From positions 47,647 through 111,646 of the forward strand of contig NZ_LXUK01000025.1 in the NCBI RefSeq assembly GCF_013072695.1: a stretch of 64,000 nt of DNA, read 5' to 3'. How positions within the stretch are numbered: the first letter of the stretch is position 1; each line of letters opens with the position of its first letter. The stretch is from Acinetobacter sp. Ac_5812. GTDB taxonomy: Bacteria > Pseudomonadota > Gammaproteobacteria > Pseudomonadales > Moraxellaceae. The notes under the pieces are model-generated. The model saw only the letters and a list, made by a program, of their open reading frames with translations, did not search any database and was not told the DNA's origin. Shown here piece by piece: positions 25,526 through 34,363 of the stretch. The position numbers were made by a program, and so were the translations under genes.

Positions 25526-28279
25526 TTATGCAGCAATCAGATTGCGTAATACATAATGCAAGATACCACCTGCTTTAAAGTATTCCACCTCATTCAAGGT
25601 ATCAATGCGGCATAACACTTTGAACTGATCTTGACTGCCATCTTCTCGCTGTACCTGAATATCCAGCGTTTGATGCGGTTGGATATCATCAGATAGTCCA
25701 TGAATCGACAATACTTCACGGCCAGTGAGGCTCAAGGATTGACGGGTTTGCCCATCCACAAACTGTAAGGGCAATACGCCCATGCCTACTAAATTAGAAC
25801 GGTGAATCCGTTCAAAACTTTCAGCAATGACCGCTTTAACGCCTAAGAGATTAGTCCCTTTTGCAGCCCAATCTCGTGACGAACCTGTGCCATATTCCTT
25901 ACCTGCAATAATCACCAACGGTGTTTTCTGTTGCTGGTACAACATTGATGCATCATAGATGGCCTGCTTTTCACCTGTTGGAATGAAAATGGTATTTCCA
26001 CCTTCTTCACCACCCAGCATTTCATTCTTGATTCGGATATTGGCAAAAGTTCCGCGCATCATCACTTCATGATTACCACGTCGAGAACCATAAGAGTTGA
26101 AATCTTTCGGTTCAACCCCCTGCTGCTGTAAATAACGTCCTGCTGGGCTATCTTTCTTGATATTCCCTGCTGGAGAGATATGATCGGTGGTGACCGAGTC
26201 GCCCAATACCGCCAAGATTCGTGCTTGTTCAATATTGCTAATGGCCTTCGGAGGCTGGTTAATTTCTTCAAAAAATGGTGGATGACGAATATAAGTCGAA
26301 TTATCCTGCCACGCATAAGTTTGGCTTTGTGGAATCTGAATCGCCTGCCAAGTTGCATCCCCATCAAACACTGCTGCATATTCTTTATGGAACATGTCGG
26401 TATTCACTTTTTGCAGTACTTGATCAATTTCAAACTGACTTGGCCAGATGTCTTTCAAATAAACATCTTGTCCATCTTTACCTTGTCCAATCGGTTGCGT
26501 GGTTAAATCAGTACGGATATTCCCTGCTAAACCATAAGCCACGACCAAAGGTGGAGACGCCAACCAGTTGGTTTTTACCAATGGATGGACACGTCCCTCA
26601 AAGTTACGATTGCCTGAAAGTACGGAAGCAACATTTAAGTCATGGCATTGAATCGCTTCTTCGATGGGTTCAGGTAAAGGCCCTGAGTTACCAATACAGG
26701 TGGTACAACCATAACCAACCAAGTTATAACCCAACTCATCCAAGTACGGCGTTACACCTGCAGCCGCTAAATAATCAGTGACCACTTTAGAGCCCGGCGC
26801 CAATGAACTTTTCACCCATGGTTTGCGTTGCAGGCCTTTTTCAATGGCTTTTTTAGCCAATAGACCCGCAGCTAACATCACACTTGGATTAGAGGTGTTG
26901 GTACATGAGGTGATTGCTGAAATCACCACATCACCATCCTTCAATGGATAAGATTTACCTTCAATGGTGCAAGAGGGCTCTTCATGCGCTAAATTCGCTT
27001 TCTTGGCTTCGACAGCCGTACCGCCGCCTTCATTCTCTAAACGTTCTTTGGCTTCTTTCGCTGGTTTTAAATTAAGCTCCATCAACGCATTAAAGGTTTT
27101 CGGAACATCGCCCAACAAAACCCGATCTTGTGGACGTTTTGGTCCTGCCAGACTGGCTTGTACCGTACTCATATCCAAGCTGAGCGTATCGGTAAAAACT
27201 GGCTCATCGCCTGCATGACGCCATAAGCCTTGTTGTTTACTATAAGCTTCGACCAAATCAATACGGTCTTGTTTGCGTCCCGTCAATGCTAAATAACCCA
27301 GCGTCACCTCATCAATCGGGAAGAAACCACAGGTTGCACCATATTCAGGTGCCATATTGGCAATGGTCGCACGATCAGCCAATGGTAAATCAGCCAAACC
27401 ATCGCCATAAAACTCAACGAATTTACCCACCACGCCTTTTTGGCGCAGCATTTGGGTAATGGTCAAAACCAAATCGGTCGCAGTAATCCCTTCATTCAAC
27501 TTACCTGTGAGTTTGAATCCGATCACCTCTGGAATCAACATTGATACAGGTTGCCCGAGCATGGCTGCTTCGGCTTCAATCCCCCCTACACCCCAACCTA
27601 AAACCCCCAGTCCATTGATCATGGTGGTATGAGAATCTGTTCCAACTAAGGTATCTGGAAAGGCAAAAACCTGACCTTCATCATCACCTAACCAGACGGC
27701 TTGCGCTAAATATTCTAAATTGACTTGGTGGCAAATCCCTGTCCCGGGTGGCACCACACTAAAATTATTAAATGCAGATTGTCCCCAACGAAGGAATTGA
27801 TAACGCTCACCATTCCGTTGCATTTCAATTTCAACGTTCTCGGCAAAGGCATTTTCATCGGCAAAATGATCGACCATCACCGAATGGTCAATCACCAAAT
27901 CGACGGGTGACAAAGGATTGATGAGGTTAGGATCACCGCCTGCTTGAGACATTGCGGCACGCATTGCAGCCAGATCGACCACTGCAGGAACACCAGTAAA
28001 ATCCTGCATCAGTACCCGTGCAGGTCGATATTGAATTTCTTGATCTGAACGTTTGCTTTTTTGCCAATCGACCAGCGCTTGAATATGCTCCACTTTTACA
28101 CTTTTTTGGTCTTCAAAACGGAGTAAATTTTCTAGCAAAACCTTTAAAGACTTCGGTAATCGTTCAATATTACCAAGGGTTTGAGCTGCTCGCGCCAAGC
28201 TAAAGATTTGATAGGATGTCGAACCGACGCTGAGTGTTTGTAATGCATTGAAACTATTGATTTTGCTATATCTGGCCAT
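25526..28279 (-). CDS. acnA: AcnA, aconitate hydratase
   Basis: This 917-residue 4Fe-4S enzyme of the TCA and glyoxylate cycles interconverts citrate and isocitrate. Cluster ligands are visible in AITSCTNTSNP (near 457) and GYGCTTCIGNSG (near 523). DFTGVPAVVDLAAMR, GTDSHTTMINGLGVLGWGVGGIEAEAAMLGQP and the swivelling-domain SYGSRRGNHEVMMRGTFANIR and YGTGSSRDWAAKG are all present. Order and length fit the AcnA/IRP1 branch, not AcnB. It is monocistronic with its own terminator. Confidence 0.97.
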   Translation of the reverse strand: MARYSKINSFNALQTLSVGSTSYQIFSLARAAQTLGNIERLPKSLKVLLENLLRFEDQKSVKVEHIQALVDWQKSKRSDQEIQYRPARVLMQDFTGVPAVVDLAAMRAAMSQAGGDPNLINPLSPVDLVIDHSVMVDHFADENAFAENVEIEMQRNGERYQFLRWGQSAFNNFSVVPPGTGICHQVNLEYLAQAVWLGDDEGQVFAFPDTLVGTDSHTTMINGLGVLGWGVGGIEAEAAMLGQPVSMLIPEVIGFKLTGKLNEGITATDLVLTITQMLRQKGVVGKFVEFYGDGLADLPLADRATIANMAPEYGATCGFFPIDEVTLGYLALTGRKQDRIDLVEAYSKQQGLWRHAGDEPVFTDTLSLDMSTVQASLAGPKRPQDRVLLGDVPKTFNALMELNLKPAKEAKERLENEGGGTAVEAKKANLAHEEPSCTIEGKSYPLKDGDVVISAITSCTNTSNPSVMLAAGLLAKKAIEKGLQRKPWVKSSLAPGSKVVTDYLAAAGVTPYLDELGYNLVGYGCTTCIGNSGPLPEPIEEAIQCHDLNVASVLSGNRNFEGRVHPLVKTNWLASPPLVVAYGLAGNIRTDLTTQPIGQGKDGQDVYLKDIWPSQFEIDQVLQKVNTDMFHKEYAAVFDGDATWQAIQIPQSQTYAWQDNSTYIRHPPFFEEINQPPKAISNIEQARILAVLGDSVTTDHISPAGNIKKDSPAGRYLQQQGVEPKDFNSYGSRRGNHEVMMRGTFANIRIKNEMLGGEEGGNTIFIPTGEKQAIYDASMLYQQQKTPLVIIAGKEYGTGSSRDWAAKGTNLLGVKAVIAESFERIHRSNLVGMGVLPLQFVDGQTRQSLSLTGREVLSIHGLSDDIQPHQTLDIQVQREDGSQDQFKVLCRIDTLNEVEYFKAGGILHYVLRNLIAA

Positions 28280-28405
28280 AAGGTCGCCCTCCCAGTATTG
28301 GCTGATGTGTTTATTATCAAATTGTTCTTTTAATGTACCCCTGTTTAGAAAAGCATGTGTTCCCTTTTAGTATCTTATTTTTAACGAGATTATTTGCTTA
28401 TTCTC

Positions 28406-29221
28406 TTAAAATTTAAGTCGCAACGCAGCCAGTGAGTTGTGCCAAAGTTGTGCAGCCAGCTGTAAATCAGGCTGGTTAAGGGTCTGAGCCAAACTCTCCA
28501 GCACATAAGGTAGGTTGACAGGGGTATTACGGGTACGATGCTCGGTCGAAGTTTGGCAACACAACGGCGTCATATCTGGACAATCAGTTTCGATCACCAA
28601 GTTTTCACTGCCTATCGCTTGTACCACTTGATGCAGTTTTTTGGCATTTGGATTGGTAATTTGTCCTGTCACCCCAATTTTGAAGCCTAATTTCACCAAG
28701 GCCTTGGCCTCTTCCACCCCACCACTAAAGGCATGGGCAATGCCACCCAATTTAAATTTTTGTGCTTTTAAAATGGCAATCGTTTCTGCATGTGCTTTAC
28801 GGATATGTAATAACACTGGTTTTTGATATTGTGTTGCCAATACCAATTGTTCAATAAAATAATGCTGCTGTTTGGCAAACAGTTCGGGCTGTTTATGTTG
28901 TTTTAAAAAAGTATCTAAACCAATTTCACCCACCGCCACACAGTCATGCTGCTGTAACATCTGCTCAAGTCGCTGTAAATGTTCTGGCTGATGTTGTTCG
29001 ATATAAAAAGGATGTAAACCAGGGGCCAGATAAGAGCGTGGCACATTTTCCCAATATTGTAATTGTTGATGGGTGTGGGTCAGTTCATCGAATCGTGATT
29101 CAACAAAACCGATTAACACTAAAGCATCGACCCCAACCTGTTTTGCTTGTTCAGCCAGATGTTGCCGATCAATATCAAAATCGGCAACATCAAAATGGGT
29201 ATGGGTATCGAACAGTTGCAT
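28406..29221 (-). CDS. TatD family metal-dependent hydrolase
   Basis: The 271-residue TIM-barrel hydrolase has the TatD metal ligands: FDTHTHFDV at the N-terminus, the glutamate in VGEIGLD near 98, histidine in LLHIRKAH, IAHAFSGG, and ETDCPDM near 205. TatD proteins are DNases/exonucleases linked to DNA repair and quality control. The sequence resembles the YjjV subgroup (LAPGLHPFYIEQH). Its ATG overlaps the stop of the upstream lipoprotein gene (TAATG), so translation is coupled. Confidence 0.9.
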   Translation of the reverse strand: MQLFDTHTHFDVADFDIDRQHLAEQAKQVGVDALVLIGFVESRFDELTHTHQQLQYWENVPRSYLAPGLHPFYIEQHQPEHLQRLEQMLQQHDCVAVGEIGLDTFLKQHKQPELFAKQQHYFIEQLVLATQYQKPVLLHIRKAHAETIAILKAQKFKLGGIAHAFSGGVEEAKALVKLGFKIGVTGQITNPNAKKLHQVVQAIGSENLVIETDCPDMTPLCCQTSTEHRTRNTPVNLPYVLESLAQTLNQPDLQLAAQLWHNSLAALRLKF

Positions 29222-30138
29222 TAACTTTGACTTGGCGTACTTGCAGCAGGGGTTGATGCTGCTGCTGGCTTATCTATTTTAGGTAAATACTCAGGCTTTA
29301 ACACGCCTTGTAATTCGCTAAATGGAATGACTAAACGTGGTAATCCGACCACATAAGGACCAATTTCATATTCACCATATTGCAAAATTAACCCTTGCTC
29401 ACCTAACAGGAAATTATCAGTGACTTGGAAAGGCCAAGCCTGTTCATATTCCTTTGGATCCGTTGCAAGTTTGGAATCAACAATCCAGGTTTTAAAGGCC
29501 TCATGTGCCAATTTGTCTAAAGTGGCTTTTTGTTTAGGCAACAATAAATCATGTAATTGAATCTGTTTTTGAGTGGTCAAATCAAAGTTGTAATAACGCT
29601 GTGAGGTCGAGCCATGCGCTCCCCCCAAATAACTGCTGCTATTTAATACAACTGTCGCCAATGTTCCTTTCGGTTGCAAAATTTTGGGCTTAATCATCAA
29701 GCTAATTTGATGGCTACTGCTGAGCGCTTTTAACTCTTCATCGATTTTCACAAAGGCATTGGCATAGGCTTGAGCCTGAGCATCCAAACTCGATTTATCC
29801 TCAGCAGTCTTAGGCGTTGAAGTCGCAGAAACATCCGCATCGACCACATCTAAAATCTTGCCCAATTGCTCAAGAATTTGCTGATCCAGTAATTGATCAA
29901 TAAACGGGAAATTACTTTGTAATCGTTCAACCGTAAAATCAGGACAGGTATTGCCTTTACACTCAGGCAAACTCACCTGTAACTTCACGGTTTCACCGCG
30001 TAAGATTGGCTCGGCGGGTTGCTGTACCACAGGTGGATCAGCGGGTTTATCCTGTGATTCTTTCGGCTCTGATTTCGGCTGGCAAGCGGCAAGCAGAATT
30101 GCACATGCAAGGACGCTAAATTTATAAAATTTTTTCAT
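29221..30138 (-). CDS. Lipoprotein with C-terminal DUF3298/RsiV-like domain
   Basis: The 305-residue protein has a lipoprotein signal MKKFYKFSVLACAILLAACQ (lipobox LAAC) and a Lys/Pro/Gln linker. Its second half has the DUF3298 pattern: SYLGGAHGSTSQRYYNFDLTTQKQIQLHDLL, the NFLLGEQGLILQYGEYEIGPYVVGLP motif and LVIPFSELQGVL. The fold is shared with the extracytoplasmic part of RsiV-type proteins. Its role in Acinetobacter is unknown. Stop and start overlap with tatD downstream. A related lipoprotein gene lies upstream in the same orientation. Confidence 0.82.
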   Translation of the reverse strand: MKKFYKFSVLACAILLAACQPKSEPKESQDKPADPPVVQQPAEPILRGETVKLQVSLPECKGNTCPDFTVERLQSNFPFIDQLLDQQILEQLGKILDVVDADVSATSTPKTAEDKSSLDAQAQAYANAFVKIDEELKALSSSHQISLMIKPKILQPKGTLATVVLNSSSYLGGAHGSTSQRYYNFDLTTQKQIQLHDLLLPKQKATLDKLAHEAFKTWIVDSKLATDPKEYEQAWPFQVTDNFLLGEQGLILQYGEYEIGPYVVGLPRLVIPFSELQGVLKPEYLPKIDKPAAASTPAASTPSQS

Positions 30139-30257
30139 TTAAAACCTATCAGCATTGTTATTACACAAGATTTTTAAATGCTATCGAAGTTAAAGCAAAA
30201 CCGCTACAGGCACATGCAATTTCTATACGAAACTTAGAATAGTAGCCTCTGGCTCAA

Positions 30258-31085
30258 TTAAAACATTTGCTGATATATTTCAGCCTGTAGCATTTGTTTG
30301 CTTTGTTCCGTAGTCAAATAAATATCTAGTTGTGGTGCATCTTTGCTGATTTCATTGGCACGATAATGCACTCCAATGCCTTCCCCATCAAAGAACCAAT
30401 CGGCCTGTCCCCAATACAATTTTTTCGGCACTTGCTTTTTGACTTCTGCCGATTGCTTGTCTACCCATGTTTGATAGTGGCTTTGGATAATCTGGTTTAA
30501 GGCATTTTGCTGATTTTTCTGAATCACATCCAAAACACTGACACTCTTTTGCAGCTTACGATCCGCCACAAAAAAGTAGAAGCGATCTTTCACCGCAATA
30601 TCTTCTTGTTGTGTATCCACACCCACTTGCAACAATACATATTGATTTCGTTGCGAGGCAATACGTGTGGTTATATGCAGTTCATAGACTTTGTTTTTAG
30701 AATATTTATCTTGCCACTCATCTGACTTTTTCACGTAGGCATTAATCGCCTGTTGCAGGGTCAGGTTTTTATTCTGTTCTATTTGTTGCTGAATCACATT
30801 GGCCTGATTTTTTGCAATCCATGCATTCAGCCATTCATCTTGGGTTTTGACTGTCTGAATATCGAGATCAATACAGTTCTTCTTTTCACAGAATGGCAAG
30901 GCATAATCGGCCTTGGCTTCTTTCATATTTAAGTAAGGCAATACTTCAGCCTTTTCGACTGATGACGCAGCCTGTTCCTTGGTCTGCTCCTTAGTGCTTT
31001 CATTTTTATTCGGATGATCACATGCCGTTAAAGCCATTATGCCAATCATCATACTGACAGCTAAAAGTGGTTTTAAAGTGTTCAT
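30258..31085 (-). CDS. Lipoprotein, probable diverged relative of the adjacent DUF3298-like protein
   Basis: The 275-residue protein has a lipoprotein signal from MNTLKPLLAVSMMIGIMALTACDH (lipobox LTAC) and a charged linker. Its body resembles the neighbour at 29221: LPFCEKKNCIDLDIQTV matches LPECKGNTCPDFTVERL, and both have paired cysteines, a DVIQKNQQNALNQII-like helix and a WFFDGEGIGVHYRANEI segment in place of LILQYGEYEI. I infer shared ancestry. I chose the ATG at 31085 because AAGGA lies 8 nt upstream; the frame opens at 31115. Function unknown. Confidence 0.78.
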   Translation of the reverse strand: MNTLKPLLAVSMMIGIMALTACDHPNKNESTKEQTKEQAASSVEKAEVLPYLNMKEAKADYALPFCEKKNCIDLDIQTVKTQDEWLNAWIAKNQANVIQQQIEQNKNLTLQQAINAYVKKSDEWQDKYSKNKVYELHITTRIASQRNQYVLLQVGVDTQQEDIAVKDRFYFFVADRKLQKSVSVLDVIQKNQQNALNQIIQSHYQTWVDKQSAEVKKQVPKKLYWGQADWFFDGEGIGVHYRANEISKDAPQLDIYLTTEQSKQMLQAEIYQQMF

Positions 31086-31117
31086 TGCATCATCCTTTAT
31101 TTTTAGAGCATTCAATT

Positions 31118-31147
31118 AAAAACAGCTTCTAATTAGAAGCTGTTTTT
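31118..31147 (-). terminator. Rho-independent terminator of prfC
   Basis: AAAAACAGCTTCT and AGAAGCTGTTTTT form a perfect 13-bp stem with an AATT loop, 8 nt after the prfC stop. Confidence 0.92.
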
Positions 31148-31154
31148 GTGCAGT

Positions 31155-32744
31155 TTAGTGTTCTCGTGTGTTACGGAACTGAATATCTGGCCAACGTTCT
31201 TGCATTAACTGTAAGTTTACACGACTTGGTGCAAGATAAGTCAGATGACCACCGCCATCCACTGAAAGTTGGTCATGTGCTTTTTTCTTAAATTCATTCA
31301 GAATCTTGTCATCGTCACAATGCACCCAACGAACGGTATGTACACTGACTGGCTCGTAAATACAGTCAACCTTATATTCTTCTTTGAGGCGGTAAGCAAC
31401 CACATCAAACTGTAGCACACCGACTGCACCGACAATCAGATCATTACTGATTTGTGGCATGAACACTTGGGTCGCACCTTCTTCAGATAACTCTTTCAGG
31501 CCTTTTTGCAGCTGCTTGGATTTCAAAGGATCTTTTAAGCGAACACGGCGGAACATTTCAGGTGCGAAGTGCGGAATCCCAGTGAAATGCAGATCTTCAC
31601 CACTGGTAAAGGTATCGCCAATCTGAATGGTGCCGTGGTTATGCAAACCAATGATATCACCCGGCCAAGCCTCTTCCAGATGTTCACGCTCGCCAGCAAG
31701 GAAGGTTAAGGCATCACTGATACGCACATCTTTGCCGATACGCACATGATTCATTTTCAGACCTTTTTCATATTTACCTGAGCAAATACGCATAAAGGCA
31801 ATACGGTCACGGTGTTTTGGGTCCATATTGGCTTGAATCTTGAAGACAAAGCCAGTGAAGCCTTCTTCATTGGCTTCAACAATACGTTCTTGCGTTGGAT
31901 GTGCCTTCGGCTCTGGCGCCCAATTAATAAAGGTATCCAAGACATGATCTACTGCAAAGTTACCCAATGCAGTACCGAACAAGACTGGAGTTTGTTTACC
32001 TTGCAAGAATAACTCACGGTCAAGTGGCTCATTGGCCATTTGTACCAATTCAAGAGATTCCTCAAAGGATGACCATGCTAATTCGCCTACTTTTTCACGA
32101 ATGTCGGCATGATCATAACCATCACGCACTTCAATATCAGTAATAGTCGAACCAAAACCTGCTTTATAGACATATAGCTTATTTTCAAGCAGGTTGTAGA
32201 CGCCAGCAAAATCACGCCCCATACCTAAAGGCCATGTGATTGGCACACAGCGAATATTCAGGACATTTTCAATTTCATCGAGCAACTCTAAAGGCTCGCG
32301 AATTTCACGGTCCATTTTGTTGACGAATGAAATGATAGGCGTGTCGCGCATACGACACACTTCCATTAATTTAATGGTTCGTTCTTCGACACCTTTTGCA
32401 CCATCGATCACCATCAAAGCTGAGTCAACGGCAGTCAAGGTCCGGTAGGTATCTTCCGAGAAATCTTCATGCCCCGGCGTATCGAGTAAGTTAATGGTGT
32501 GCTTTTTATAAGGGAACTGCATCACCGACGTGGTAATCGAGATACCACGTTCTTTTTCCATTTCCATCCAGTCAGACGTAGCAGAACGGTCAGACTTACG
32601 GCTTTTGACCATCCCCGCAACCTGAATCGCCTTCCCCCATAACAACAGTTTTTCTGTCATGGTGGTCTTACCCGCATCGGGGTGGGAAATAATCGCAAAG
32701 GTGCGACGTTGGGCAACCTGTGCCGCTAATTCATCTTTAAACAT
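31155..32744 (-). CDS. prfC: PrfC, peptide chain release factor 3
   Basis: This 529-residue translational GTPase recycles RF1/RF2 after peptide release. It starts MFKDELAAQVAQRRTFAIIS, with G1 in HPDAGKTTMTEKLLLWG, G3 in LDTPGHEDFSEDTYR, and G4 in FVNKMDRE. The C-terminal RF3 domain includes EGATQVFMPQ and GAVGVLQFDVVAYRLKEEY. The ATG at 32744 fits the family N-terminus; a 37-residue upstream extension in the open frame to 32855 does not. Monocistronic. Confidence 0.97.
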   Translation of the reverse strand: MFKDELAAQVAQRRTFAIISHPDAGKTTMTEKLLLWGKAIQVAGMVKSRKSDRSATSDWMEMEKERGISITTSVMQFPYKKHTINLLDTPGHEDFSEDTYRTLTAVDSALMVIDGAKGVEERTIKLMEVCRMRDTPIISFVNKMDREIREPLELLDEIENVLNIRCVPITWPLGMGRDFAGVYNLLENKLYVYKAGFGSTITDIEVRDGYDHADIREKVGELAWSSFEESLELVQMANEPLDRELFLQGKQTPVLFGTALGNFAVDHVLDTFINWAPEPKAHPTQERIVEANEEGFTGFVFKIQANMDPKHRDRIAFMRICSGKYEKGLKMNHVRIGKDVRISDALTFLAGEREHLEEAWPGDIIGLHNHGTIQIGDTFTSGEDLHFTGIPHFAPEMFRRVRLKDPLKSKQLQKGLKELSEEGATQVFMPQISNDLIVGAVGVLQFDVVAYRLKEEYKVDCIYEPVSVHTVRWVHCDDDKILNEFKKKAHDQLSVDGGGHLTYLAPSRVNLQLMQERWPDIQFRNTREH

Positions 32745-33142
32745 GCTAAAAAATCTACAATTTGTGCACCCATATGTATCTGCAAACAATGGCAAGAACA
32801 GATGGCATGCGAAAGAATTTAAAATTGGCGCAATTGTAGCAGATTTACAGAACATATTGATCGATTGTTGATATGTCTTAAGTTATCCACATCACAACTA
32901 AAATTACATAATTTATCTAACGCATGGATACTCGTTTTCATACACAAGATCATGCTTGAAGGCTCCTCCAATCCGGCACAAAACAAGCCATAGTGGTGAT
33001 GATAAACACTGGTAACCTGATTTCATTCATCCATAAAATCAGCGACTAGACCATGTCCATCTCTGACCTAAATTGAGAATAATGGCTGGATTGAAAAGTT
33101 TTTTGACCCAAACAAAGAAGTTAATCCACAAAAGGTAGATAC

Positions 33143-33161
33143 AATAAAGAGAATCATTATC
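33143..33161 (+). promoter_or_regulatory. Fur-box-like operator
   Basis: The 19-mer AATAAAGAGAATCATTATC matches the classical Fur consensus GATAATGATAATCATTATC at 16 of 19 positions. It ends 16 nt before the start of the gene at 33178, over the expected promoter/5'-end region. It sits in the 430-bp gap between divergent prfC and this operon, where I see no other gene. Binding would repress the operon when iron is plentiful. Confidence 0.65.
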
Positions 33162-33177
33162 GTTTAAGGTGTCTATC

Positions 33178-33567
33178 ATGTACATTCAAAGTATCGAAAA
33201 ATTCCCCATTGTGACCCTGAGTTATAAAGCTCAAGATCAGCAAACTTTAGATGAATTATTTGATTCATTTAATATCCTGCTCGCTAGAAATCAAAAATTT
33301 GTTTTTATTAGTGAAGGTGCCTTTGATGAAACCGAGCAAAATAATGACCATGAATCCAGAAAGCGAATAGCAGCGTGGGTAAAAGCAAAACGTGAAACCT
33401 TATCTGGTTTAATTTTAGGATTGGTACATACTGAATCAGATCGTGAACAACGCGCTAAAGCTGAACAGTTTGCAAAAGTATATTTACAGTTTTCAGGTTA
33501 TCCAATGTATGTGGTTTCGAGTAAAGAAGAATCTGATCAACTTGTCCAAAAGCTTTTAAATTGCTAA
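33178..33567 (+). CDS. Uncharacterised 129-residue protein, first gene of a putative Fur-controlled operon
   Basis: I do not recognise this small soluble protein for certain. It alternates strands and helices (FPIVTLSYKAQDQQTLDELFDSF, NQKFVFISEGAFDE, ETLSGLILGLVHTESD, YPMYVVSSKEESDQLVQKLL), a layout compatible with a small alpha/beta STAS-like or SpoIIAA-like fold (inference). It has no signal peptide. I chose the ATG at 33178 because TAAGGTG stands 6 nt upstream; a GTG three codons earlier overlaps that site. Its stop overlaps the ATG of the AraC-family gene (TAATG), so the two are translationally coupled. It lies directly behind the Fur-box-like sequence. Confidence 0.8.
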   Translation: MYIQSIEKFPIVTLSYKAQDQQTLDELFDSFNILLARNQKFVFISEGAFDETEQNNDHESRKRIAAWVKAKRETLSGLILGLVHTESDREQRAKAEQFAKVYLQFSGYPMYVVSSKEESDQLVQKLLNC

Positions 33568-34349
33568 TGGTCATCAATAATTTTCAGGATATTCAGTTTT
33601 CGAATCCATTGAGCGATCCAATCAGGGTACTCAAAATTGATGCTGATATCCCCGATTGGGAGTTAGGTTGGCATCAGCATGACTACGGTCAGTTGATGGC
33701 AACCGTATCGGGTTTAATTACCATTTCGACAGATAAAGGCATCTGGGTGGTTCCCCCCAATACCGCGATCTGGATCCCAGCTAATATCCCACATTCATCT
33801 GTCGGAATTGGTCTTTCAACCTGCTTTATCGTTTTTACTCAAGAAAATCTGTTCAATCAGCACGATTGTCATGTCATTCAAGTGAATGAATTTTTAAATG
33901 CCTTGTTGATCAGAACGGAGAAAATCAAAGCTGAGTACACCTCCACTCCCACTGATACTCGTCTCATGCAGGTTTTAGTCGATGAAATCATTCATGCACC
34001 TCAGCAATGGCAATATTTACCACTACCCTCAGATAAACGTTTGAAGATGATTACGGATTCTTTGCTACAACAACCTGATCAAAAAACCAATTTAGCCGAA
34101 TGGGCAGCCATGTGTTGTATGAGTGAAAGAAGCCTGACGCGTAGCTTTAAAGAGGAAACCCATCTTTCTTTAAATGATTGGCGTCGCCGGCTGCATATCA
34201 CATTGGCTTTACAAAAAATGAATGAAGGCCGAAGCATTACCTATATTGCCAATGAATTAGGCTACGTTTCAGATAGTGCATTCATCACCATGTTTAAAAA
34301 AGCCATGAAATCTTCACCTAAAAAATTTTATGCCGAACGACAAATGTGA
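33567..34349 (+). CDS. AraC-family transcriptional regulator with N-terminal cupin domain
   Basis: The 260-residue regulator has a cupin ligand/oligomer domain (WHQHDYGQLMATVSG, VVPPNTAIWIPANIPHSS) and a C-terminal AraC double helix-turn-helix from about residue 160 (NLAEWAAMCCMSERSLTRSFKEET and SITYIANELGYVSDSAFITMFKKAM). The domain order resembles the NimR-type AraC subgroup. It starts at the ATG at 33567, overlapping the preceding stop by one base. The next gene starts 14 nt after its stop. It may control its own operon in addition to Fur. Confidence 0.9.
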   Translation: MVINNFQDIQFSNPLSDPIRVLKIDADIPDWELGWHQHDYGQLMATVSGLITISTDKGIWVVPPNTAIWIPANIPHSSVGIGLSTCFIVFTQENLFNQHDCHVIQVNEFLNALLIRTEKIKAEYTSTPTDTRLMQVLVDEIIHAPQQWQYLPLPSDKRLKMITDSLLQQPDQKTNLAEWAAMCCMSERSLTRSFKEETHLSLNDWRRRLHITLALQKMNEGRSITYIANELGYVSDSAFITMFKKAMKSSPKKFYAERQM

Positions 34350-34363
34350 TTGGAGAATCAAAC

